A stretch of DNA of 50,024 nt from assembly GCA_030638415.1 (NCBI GenBank), contig DAOWEO010000129.1:1-50024 (forward strand), in the 5' to 3' direction. The number at the start of each line of letters is the position of its first letter. The stretch's first letter is position 1. Shown here piece after piece: positions 36,259 through 43,158 of the stretch. Origin of the DNA: Bdellovibrionales bacterium. Its GTDB lineage: Bacteria; Bdellovibrionota; Bacteriovoracia; Bacteriovoracales; Bacteriovoracaceae. The notes below the pieces were generated by a model. That model was not told the origin of the DNA and did not search any database. It saw only the letters and a program-made list of their open reading frames with translations. Both the position numbers and the translations under genes were made by a program.

Positions 36259-37533
36259 TTATTCAGAAAATTCCTCATTAAAGAGGTCAATCTCAGAATC
36301 AGGACCTTCATCAAATACAGCTTTAGATAGAGTTCGATTGTCATCTTCAAGGTAGTCGTCTTCCATATCTCTTTCTGGATCAATAATATCTTTAGACAGT
36401 GATGACTGTAGATCATCTTGTTCTACATTTTCTGATTGTTCTCCATAATTACGATCATTATAAGTATCAGATTCTAAAAATGATGTTTCTGCTTTGACTT
36501 GATTTTTAGCACGTCTGCTCTTTACTTTACTGATCTTACGCTTGTAAGGCTTTGCTCGAGCAGGCATGCGATTATTAATTTTACTTTTATTTTGTACAAT
36601 TGTTCTCTTGTGTAGTTTTTGTGCCTTAGGGCTGTAAACCTTGTTTTTCTTCTTTGCTACGGTGCTCACTGGAGTTGGAGTAGGTGTATTATTCGATATT
36701 GACCAGAAGAATCCAATTGTAATTAACAAAAATGAAACAATAGAAATAATCATATTTTTACGCTGAAATATGTCTAAAAAGCTTGATGATGATGCAGGTG
36801 TGCTGACATGTTCCTCTATACTTTTACTAACTGGTGTTTGGTGCTTTTGTTCTTCATTATGTTGGTGCTCTTCTTCAGACAAAATATGTCCATTGTGGAC
36901 TTGACCAACGTAAGCTAGACCTGCAATCACATTTAAACATTGCTGGTCTGGATCTTCTTTATTATCGATTAAATCTGTTAAAACTTCAAATTGAGAGAGA
37001 GCAAAAATATTATTTTCTGGTGCAGGAGGAAGCTGTTGAGCACTTCTTTTCCGTCTGTTGAATTCTGCGCGTTTACATATTGGGAGCCAATTTTTACCAC
37101 TATCAATAGAGATGGTATCGGTAAATAGTAGGGAGTTGTCTTTGAGCTTATTCTCTATCTCAGTTGCTGGGAGTGGTCCAAATACCTCACCACCGATACG
37201 AATCATGTAGTTCTCTAATATGTTTTCAGTATCTTCTGATAGTAATTCTGGTGCTCTACGTTGAAATAGTGGATGTGAAAATATTCCTGCCCAGTCAGCA
37301 TCATTTTGGGACTTAATGTATATTGATGAAGAAAATAGATCTGGATATGTTTTAACCATATTTTTCAGATCAAATGACCAAAACTTTCCCAAGGGCATAT
37401 CATCACTACGAAGTTCATATATCTCATCAGGAGAGATCTCCTTGGAATTTATAGAACTTTCGTCAATTGCGACCATTTCAAGAATGGCTAGAAGGGATTT
37501 TTGCTGCTGTTTAAAACTCTTTGCTTGACTCAT
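36259..37533 (-). CDS. GYF-domain-like single-pass membrane protein, function unknown
   Basis: 424 residues. Residues 109-158 (YMIRIGGEVFGPLPATEIENKL ... WLPICKRAEFNRR) match the GYF_2/DUF4339 pattern. Residues about 48-93 (LGKFWSFDLKNMV ... WAGIFSHPLFQRR) look like a second, more diverged copy. A single transmembrane segment lies at about 260-279, after a Ser/Glu/His-rich linker. The exported tail is sharply split: residues about 293-350 are strongly basic, and 350-424 strongly acidic. GYF-like domains usually bind peptides or proteins. The ribosome binding site AGAGGAC lies 5 bases before ATG. It sits 38 bp upstream of tmk and may share its transcript. Confidence 0.75.
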   Translation of the reverse strand: MSQAKSFKQQQKSLLAILEMVAIDESSINSKEISPDEIYELRSDDMPLGKFWSFDLKNMVKTYPDLFSSSIYIKSQNDADWAGIFSHPLFQRRAPELLSEDTENILENYMIRIGGEVFGPLPATEIENKLKDNSLLFTDTISIDSGKNWLPICKRAEFNRRKRSAQQLPPAPENNIFALSQFEVLTDLIDNKEDPDQQCLNVIAGLAYVGQVHNGHILSEEEHQHNEEQKHQTPVSKSIEEHVSTPASSSSFLDIFQRKNMIISIVSFLLITIGFFWSISNNTPTPTPVSTVAKKKNKVYSPKAQKLHKRTIVQNKSKINNRMPARAKPYKRKISKVKSRRAKNQVKAETSFLESDTYNDRNYGEQSENVEQDDLQSSLSKDIIDPERDMEDDYLEDDNRTLSKAVFDEGPDSEIDLFNEEFSE

Positions 37534-37656
37534 TTTGTCCTCTTTTGAGTTAATATCTTAATGATTTATCGATAATGTGAAATAAAAGCTGAATTTTTTT
37601 ACAAATATCTTAATTTGTGGAAAAATTTTCTTTTTATCAATAATATGGAGTTTTAA

Positions 37657-39006
37657 TTGTTACGTTTTATGTCATTTTATCTCTTGCAGTTTGTAGTAGT
37701 GGTAAAAACAATATTTATTACTCCTGCAATTCGTCTATGGGTTATCTGTTTTTCTAAAGGCTTTCTGGCAAAAAGAGTGCTGTTTGAACAAAATGTTTAT
37801 TCACCATGGTGTGAGAGTTTTGGTGTAGGAGACAAGTCAGCCGATTATATATTTCATGTTTCTAGTGAGGGAGAGTTAGAACAGGTATTTCCACTTATAG
37901 AGACTCATCTACACAGTGGTAAATTAGTTGAGTTACTTTATACTTCTCCTTCGGTAGATAGAAGTTGCAGGAAATTGGCACAAACATATTATCCAAATAT
38001 CAGGATTCTTCCATTACCACTTTTAGCAACGATGGCAGATATTGATCTTAACTACTGGGTAACGGCAAAAAAAATGGTGATGTGTCGCTATGACTTTTTT
38101 CCTGAATTACTATTTTTAACCAAGCAGATGGAAGAGAGTTGGTTAGTTGGTGCAAGTGTAAAAAAATATCAAAGTAAGCTTAAAAAAAGACTATCTCTCT
38201 CTAGATTGTATTGGGTATCTATTTTTTCTTTTTTTTCTAAAATAATTCCTGCGACTTTAGAAGACAGAGAGTTAATTGCAACGATGGCCCCAGTTTCTAA
38301 ATTGGCTAAGGTTTTTGATTTTCGAGTATTGCGTATTTTTAATAGACTCGCAGGTGCTGAAGATCTTTTAAACTCGAAGCATTTAAAAGGAATGAAAGAG
38401 TTTACGGCAAAATTTGAAAATAGCCTCATTGTTGGCAGTGGATGGGAGGGGGAGTTAGAGGCAATTTTATCTGATACTGTTTTAAATTTAGTACAAGAAA
38501 AAAAAATGGCCCTCTTTTTTGCTCCACACCGACTGGATGACACTTTTTTTAACATTTTTAAAGAGCGGGTTAACAGCTGCTCAAGTTCGATTCCAATATA
38601 TCTATTACTTCCTTCACATAGTACGACAGAAATTATAGTTATTTTAGATAGCTACTTAAAAAATCCTGGGATTATTTACTCCCAAATTTCTGGTGTTTTA
38701 TGTGAACTATATTCAATGTTCTCATTAGCACTTGTTGGAGGTGGATGGGGTCGCTCTGTTCACTCAGTATTAGAACCATTTTTAGCAAATTGTAAGGTAA
38801 TTTGCGGTAAGAAAATTTATCGTTCGACTGAGATTGATCTGATTACCGGTTGGGCCGTAAACGAGGTTAGTGTTTTAGATACTCCTAATATGTTAGGTGA
38901 GACGATACAGAATTACTTAGCAACACCTGCAGATCATAATCTACGTTTTCAGTTGCATCTCTCATATCGAAAAGAGTATGATTTGCTTATCAAGGATATG
39001 TTATAA
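37657..39006 (+). CDS. WaaA (Kdo transferase)-like glycosyltransferase
   Basis: 449 residues with the layout of GT30 Kdo transferases: an N-terminal membrane anchor (about 5-32), the ASxGE-type motif SSEGELEQVFPLIE (E73 at the catalytic position), YDFFPELLFL, SWLVGASV, LIVGSGWEGELEAIL, LFFAPHRLDD, and LALVGGGWGRSVHSVLEP matching GGSL..GGHN.LEP. Authentic WaaA adds Kdo to lipid A in the inner membrane. Several consensus residues differ (HN absent in the final motif), so it may be a paralogue with another role. The start is TTG at 37657, with GGAG 6 bases upstream. The next gene begins one base after its stop. Confidence 0.7.
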   Translation: MLRFMSFYLLQFVVVVKTIFITPAIRLWVICFSKGFLAKRVLFEQNVYSPWCESFGVGDKSADYIFHVSSEGELEQVFPLIETHLHSGKLVELLYTSPSVDRSCRKLAQTYYPNIRILPLPLLATMADIDLNYWVTAKKMVMCRYDFFPELLFLTKQMEESWLVGASVKKYQSKLKKRLSLSRLYWVSIFSFFSKIIPATLEDRELIATMAPVSKLAKVFDFRVLRIFNRLAGAEDLLNSKHLKGMKEFTAKFENSLIVGSGWEGELEAILSDTVLNLVQEKKMALFFAPHRLDDTFFNIFKERVNSCSSSIPIYLLLPSHSTTEIIVILDSYLKNPGIIYSQISGVLCELYSMFSLALVGGGWGRSVHSVLEPFLANCKVICGKKIYRSTEIDLITGWAVNEVSVLDTPNMLGETIQNYLATPADHNLRFQLHLSYRKEYDLLIKDML

Positions 39007-39007
39007 G

Positions 39008-40327
39008 ATGATAAGTGAGTTAATGGATGAAACAATTATTGGTGAAGGATACCTTCCTTATATAAGAGGGATTGTGCGTTTACTGGCAGATGATAAGGTA
39101 ATATTACTAAATTCTGATAGTAATATATATTTTGATTCCGTGGAGCATATCTCATCATTAGACGTTGAATATTTTAAACAGCTTGGTAGTCGTTGGGGAA
39201 TAACACCTCTTTGTCACCTTGATCTATATATTCAACAGCAAGATTACAAACTACAAATAGATGATACATTGTTATATTTGTCAGACTCTCCCTATATGAA
39301 TCTATATGAGCTATTTAGAAAGTTTCTATCTTTTGCAGATAATTATCCGGCAGAACTGGATGAGTATTTTGTAGATAGAGACAGTGAATTTATTGCAGAC
39401 TTTAATGATAAGTTTTCTATCATGCTGCTTAGACTTTCTGCTGATATAATGATAACAGAGCACTGGAGTAGTTTACCAAATAATTTTTTTCTTTCTACCG
39501 TGTTTGAAGATTTACGGCCTCTGGTAAAGGCTTTTTATTCTCAAAATAGTGAACGGCTGAATGATCTTTTTCTTTTACAAGGATCTATCTGCCATAAGAA
39601 TATCTGTGATGAGAAGACAGAGATGGAAAAGCTGTTGTCTTTGGTTCACTTATTATCACCTCGCTACATTTTAGATGTGAAAAGGCTTATTGGAGATTTA
39701 CAAAAATTATATTTACAGTTGGGAGGCCAAGAACTTTTTTCAAAAATTTGTGACTGGGATTTCTCACGTAAGAATATTGTGACCATGCAGCTAGATTGTT
39801 TTGCAGGTATTTGTAATTCTCGTAAAGTATTAGTCATGGATGATGATCCACTTTTTAAACAACAGTATGTCTTAAAAAAAAATATCGATTATTATGTTAA
39901 ATATTGTGCAACATTCTCCTATCCTAGTGGAGTTCCAATTGAAGATTGGCAGGGAGCTATGCAGTATGGATTGTGGCAAAAGAGCCTAAAAGAGAGTCTA
40001 TTTTGGGATGTTATTTTTCACAGTGATTATTTTGAAATAAAATTTTTGCTTCAATATATAAAGGGAACTCATGCAGAACAAACTCGAACTCTACTTAAAG
40101 AGTTTATCAAGAGAGTATTTGTTGAGCAATTTTTCTCTCTGTCATTTGTCTGCTTAAATCGCATGAGCACACAGTTTTATCCATATTTAGATAGTACTAA
40201 TGAGAAGATAACCGTTGTAGCAAATATGCATAACCGTGAGGTTAAAAACTCAACCCTCTCGTATGCTGGACCTTATGCAGGACAGCGCTTTGGTACCTTC
40301 TCCTTATTAAAGAGTCTGAGCCTCTAA
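39008..40327 (+). CDS. Uncharacterised cytoplasmic protein coupled to the WaaA-like gene
   Basis: 439 residues from ATG at 39008, one base after the previous stop; an in-frame ATG at 38978 would overlap that gene by 29 bp. I recognise no domain. There is no signal peptide or membrane segment. The N-terminus (ETIIGEGYLPYIRGIVRLLADDKVILLNSD) could be a small beta-rich module; the middle is mainly helical, with MEKLLSLVHLLSPRYILDVKRLIGDLQKLY. There is a compact C-terminal region ending YAGPYAGQRFGTFSLLKSL. Tight coupling suggests it works with the glycosyltransferase, for instance in envelope assembly. That is inference only. Confidence 0.7.
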   Translation: MISELMDETIIGEGYLPYIRGIVRLLADDKVILLNSDSNIYFDSVEHISSLDVEYFKQLGSRWGITPLCHLDLYIQQQDYKLQIDDTLLYLSDSPYMNLYELFRKFLSFADNYPAELDEYFVDRDSEFIADFNDKFSIMLLRLSADIMITEHWSSLPNNFFLSTVFEDLRPLVKAFYSQNSERLNDLFLLQGSICHKNICDEKTEMEKLLSLVHLLSPRYILDVKRLIGDLQKLYLQLGGQELFSKICDWDFSRKNIVTMQLDCFAGICNSRKVLVMDDDPLFKQQYVLKKNIDYYVKYCATFSYPSGVPIEDWQGAMQYGLWQKSLKESLFWDVIFHSDYFEIKFLLQYIKGTHAEQTRTLLKEFIKRVFVEQFFSLSFVCLNRMSTQFYPYLDSTNEKITVVANMHNREVKNSTLSYAGPYAGQRFGTFSLLKSLSL

Positions 40328-40333
40328 ATGTTC

Positions 40334-40363
40334 TTGAACTTTAAATTATTGTAGATGTATAAT
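40334..40363 (+). promoter_or_regulatory. Promoter of the pilin gene, probably giving a leaderless mRNA
   Basis: TTGAAC (40334-40339) and a perfect TATAAT (40358-40363) with an 18 bp spacer. Only five bases separate the -10 from ATG at 40369, so transcription should begin at or beside the start codon. No Shine-Dalgarno is present. Confidence 0.55.
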
Positions 40364-40368
40364 AACTT

Positions 40369-40608
40369 ATGAGTCATAAAGTAAATATTTTTAATTCAAA
40401 AGGCCAAGGAAGTGTTGAATATATCTTAATGCTCTTGGTCGTTTCCGTCATTGTATACTCCGTGATGGGCAAGGTGCAGAATTACTTTGGTGATGCAACT
40501 ACTAATTGTACGCAAAATAGTACAGAATTCATTTGTAAAGTGAGCGCTGCCTTCTCCCCGAGTGGAGCATATCCTTTTAAATATTATACGTTGCAGGGTG
40601 TGCGCTAA
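40369..40608 (+). CDS. Flp-type pilin subunit
   Basis: A 79-residue prepilin. The short basic leader MSHKVNIFNSKG ends with Gly, followed by QGSVEYILMLLVVSVIVYSVM. This gives cleavage G12|Q13, with Glu at +5 and Tyr at +6, the EY signature of Flp/Tad pilins, then a single hydrophobic assembly helix. The C-terminal domain has two cysteines (NCTQNSTEFIC) that could form a disulfide loop. No Tad secretion, ATPase or prepilin peptidase genes lie in the window, so it depends on machinery elsewhere. It has its own promoter and apparently no 5' leader. Confidence 0.82.
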   Translation: MSHKVNIFNSKGQGSVEYILMLLVVSVIVYSVMGKVQNYFGDATTNCTQNSTEFICKVSAAFSPSGAYPFKYYTLQGVR

Positions 40609-40650
40609 TTCTAACTAACCGTATTCACTTTAAAAAATCTAAAAAACAGG

Positions 40651-40677
40651 TATTTATTACATGGTGCATAATAAATA
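40651..40677. repeat. Inverted repeat upstream of the outer-membrane protein gene
   Basis: TATTTATTA (40651-40659) and TAATAAATA (40669-40677) are perfect 9-base arms around a 9-base centre, 107 bp before ATG at 40785. There is no T-tract, so it is not a good terminator; an operator for a dimeric regulator is possible. Confidence 0.5.
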
Positions 40678-40784
40678 TCAACAGCTAATAACGCATTGTG
40701 ATATAAGTATCTCGTATTGAAATAGGAAGTGATCAATATGTGTTGAAGTAATTCATCGCATGGTGGTGACACACAGGAGGAACT

Positions 40785-41843
40785 ATGAAAACTTTTAATA
40801 AGAAAACATCTACGGCGGTTGCCTTAGGGCTTCTTTTAGGAGCATCAACTTTTGCACAAGATTCACTTGTTGCAGATATTGACCAAAATGTATTAAATCA
40901 ACAACAAATTGATGTGGATGGGCAATTTTCTAGACCTGATCCATTGGAAAAGATGAGAAATGATCTCGCTAAGCAGCATAATAAAATGGTTGATCAAAAG
41001 ATTAACAATATGCGAATTAAGAGTGAGAAAAAATTAGGTCAAGACTTAATGAAAGCATTCTCTGGAGAGCTACAGCCAGTAGTTGATACAGTACAAACGG
41101 GACAGGCTGCAGTTGTGAAAGCAGAGGTGAAACCTGTTGATAATGATGCCAACAAAGAGATGCGTATCATACCACAAATTGGATATTCTGCTATTAGTGG
41201 AGAGACTATACGTGGTGAGATGATGGATTTTGAATCTAAGATTAATATTGGAATTCAATTTGATGCCGATGTTCATAACCACATTAGTGTGGGAGTTGGA
41301 GTTGGATATCAAGCTTTAGATATTACCGATTTTAGTAACAGTTACTACTCTAATCAGTTTTACGATACTTACGGAAGTAATATGAATTGGTACTCTAATA
41401 TGTATGGAACTGGGCGTGAGTTAAACTCGAAGCAACTTTCTGTAGATATTACATCTAAGTTTTATGCGACTGGTAAAGATGCACGCTTTAGACCATATAT
41501 TGGCCTTGGAGTTGGTTTTGCTCACTTGATGCTAAGTTATGCTAATACGGCTCAGACGCAAGCTCCAATGACAGCATCTTACGGTGCAATTACATATGGT
41601 AATGAGCAATTTTCTTCAAACTTTATAACAGGTTCTATTGCACTGGGAACTTTAGTAAACTTTTCAAGTACAATTGGAATGAATATTGAGCTAGCTTACT
41701 CAAAAGGTGTTACTTCATCTTTTAGTGAGAACAGTGGACAAGTTATGCAAAACTTTGATCAATTACGCTTAAATGAGCTGGGTGATGGAATGAGTAGTGC
41801 AGATGTTGCGAGTGTAAAAGCAGGATTGACAGTAGGATTCTAG
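40785..41843 (+). CDS. Outer-membrane beta-barrel protein with N-terminal periplasmic helix
   Basis: 352 residues. The signal peptide MKTFNKKTSTAVALGLLLGASTFA|Q precedes about 95 charged, helical residues (DPLEKMRNDLAKQHNKMVDQKINNM). From about 125 there is a barrel: MRIIPQIGYSAISGE, FDADVHNHISVGVGVGYQALDI, FRPYIGLGVGFAHLML, FITGSIALGTLVNFSSTIGMNIELAYSKG, ending VKAGLTVGF with terminal Phe. A Tyr/Asn/Ser-rich loop (SNSYYSNQFYDTYGSN) is probably surface-exposed. The helix could span the periplasm or oligomerise. The ribosome binding site AGGAGG is about 6 bases before ATG, suggesting high expression. It is followed by a strong terminator. Confidence 0.83.
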   Translation: MKTFNKKTSTAVALGLLLGASTFAQDSLVADIDQNVLNQQQIDVDGQFSRPDPLEKMRNDLAKQHNKMVDQKINNMRIKSEKKLGQDLMKAFSGELQPVVDTVQTGQAAVVKAEVKPVDNDANKEMRIIPQIGYSAISGETIRGEMMDFESKINIGIQFDADVHNHISVGVGVGYQALDITDFSNSYYSNQFYDTYGSNMNWYSNMYGTGRELNSKQLSVDITSKFYATGKDARFRPYIGLGVGFAHLMLSYANTAQTQAPMTASYGAITYGNEQFSSNFITGSIALGTLVNFSSTIGMNIELAYSKGVTSSFSENSGQVMQNFDQLRLNELGDGMSSADVASVKAGLTVGF

Positions 41844-41878
41844 AATTATTAGTCCTCCTTTAATTCTAAATCTTAAAT

Positions 41879-41905
41879 AAGCCACTTGAAAAAGTGGCTT
41901 TTTTT
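41879..41905 (+). terminator. Rho-independent terminator
   Basis: AAGCCACTT, loop GAAA, AAGTGGCTT, then five T. The stem is a perfect 9 bp. It ends the barrel gene and lies directly at the 3' end of the convergent kinase gene, whose stop is at 41904-41906, so it may serve both strands. Confidence 0.9.
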
Positions 41906-42998
41906 ATTTTGTAAGTGGTAATGAAATTTCAAAGCAGGTATGGCCACCTTTTTGGCTAAGCAGATGCAGACTTCCTCCACTATTTTTAATAAATTGCCTT
42001 GAGAGGGAGAGACCTAGACCTGTACCTTTTCCATCTTTTTTAGTTGTATAAAAAGAGTCAAACATATTGGCCGCAACTTCTTGTGAAATGACTGTACCAC
42101 TATCAGTGACAGTAATGGAGAGCATCGCTCCCTTAGGTTCAATATTAATTTTTATCCACTTTTCGTCAAGCTCCTCTAGAGCGTCAATAGAATTATGAAT
42201 AAGATTAAGTAGTACTTGTCCAACTTGAATATCATCGCAGGTAATAATGATGTCTTCAAAAGGTTGAACAGTAAGTGCAACATTTTTAATTTTGGCACTA
42301 TCAGCTACTAATGTAAGGATATCATCTAGAAAGACACTAATCGGAATTGGTTTTTTAGGAGCATTCGCCTCATTACGTGAAAAGTGCAGCAGACTTTTAA
42401 CAATTCTATCGATGCGCATTAGATTATTTTGTACTTGGACGAAATATTTATCAGTTGTAGCATTATCTTCTGTCTGTTTAATTTGCTTTTCGAGCTTTTG
42501 AATTGTTAATAGTGCAACGAACAGAGGATTTTTTATTTCATGGGCAATTCCTGCACTTAGTTGACCAACTGTGGCCATCTTGGTTGCCTGTAATAACTCG
42601 TAGTGGCTACTATGGTCAGTAATATGTCCAATATAGTAAAGAACTTCGCCAGTAGAAGATCTACGCATGACAGTGGTGTCTTTAACCCAAATGTATTTGC
42701 CAGCTTTACTCTTTAGGCGATAGTCCTTGTGGGTAAATGATGAATGAGAGGAGTCTGTAAATTTTGCTACTTCCTGCAAAACTCGCTCGCGACATTGAGG
42801 ATGAATGAGCTCTGCATACTGTAGTGATGGATCTGAAAATTCTTCTACTGAATAGCCTAATATTTTTTTAACATTAAGGCTGACAAACTCTAGGGGCCAA
42901 CCCTCCTCATTTTTCCAAATGAAAAGGACAGTATCTCCTTGTTGGTATAACTCAGCAAGCTGATCGCGTAGTATTGGGTGTGTTAAGTCTATAGCCAT
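41904..42998 (-). CDS. Cytoplasmic PAS-domain histidine kinase
   Basis: 364 residues with no membrane segment. A PAS domain with PAC motif lies at about 20-130 (FVSLNVKKILGYSVEEFSDP ... DYRLKSKAGKYIWVKDTTVM). HisKA has phospho-acceptor H153 in SAGIAHEIKNPL. The HATPase has N-box LLNLIHNSIDAL, TDSGTVI, FYTTKKDGKGTGLGLSLS and a standard G2. The G1 box reads DSGTV where DxGxG is usual, so the second Gly is missing. PAS suggests a cytoplasmic, perhaps redox or ligand, input. No response regulator is adjacent. The ATG has a perfect TATAAT five bases upstream and no ribosome binding site, so the mRNA may be leaderless. Confidence 0.93.
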   Translation of the reverse strand: MAIDLTHPILRDQLAELYQQGDTVLFIWKNEEGWPLEFVSLNVKKILGYSVEEFSDPSLQYAELIHPQCRERVLQEVAKFTDSSHSSFTHKDYRLKSKAGKYIWVKDTTVMRRSSTGEVLYYIGHITDHSSHYELLQATKMATVGQLSAGIAHEIKNPLFVALLTIQKLEKQIKQTEDNATTDKYFVQVQNNLMRIDRIVKSLLHFSRNEANAPKKPIPISVFLDDILTLVADSAKIKNVALTVQPFEDIIITCDDIQVGQVLLNLIHNSIDALEELDEKWIKINIEPKGAMLSITVTDSGTVISQEVAANMFDSFYTTKKDGKGTGLGLSLSRQFIKNSGGSLHLLSQKGGHTCFEISLPLTK

Positions 42999-43003
42999 AT
43001 CGT

Positions 43004-43031
43004 ATTATAATATAATTTAGAAGTATGTCTA
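43004..43031 (-). promoter_or_regulatory. Promoter of the PAS kinase gene, probably leaderless
   Basis: On the minus strand, TAGACA (43031-43026) and perfect TATAAT (43009-43004) are 16 bp apart. Five bases then precede ATG at 42998, the same geometry as at the pilin gene. Confidence 0.55.
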
Positions 43032-43093
43032 GCGAAATAGTGGATTTGGTATGAATTAGTCTACTTAGAGAACTAAAAAAAAAAGTTACTCAC

Positions 43094-43123
43094 TTTACCT
43101 ATATGCTATTTAAGCGTTAAAAT
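43094..43123 (+). promoter_or_regulatory. Possible promoter of fadB-fadA
   Basis: TTTACC (43094-43099) and TAAAAT (43118-43123) with an 18 bp spacer, predicting a start near 43130, about 29 bases before ATG. Modest match in AT-rich DNA. I see no convincing FadR-like palindrome here. Confidence 0.3.
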
Positions 43124-43158
43124 AATCTACAAATATTTAATTTAAAATAGGAGTGTCT

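Noticed and set aside
37566-37575. TTATCGATAA palindrome between divergent genes
   Set aside because: Only 10 bases and common by chance in AT-rich DNA; not reported as a regulatory site.
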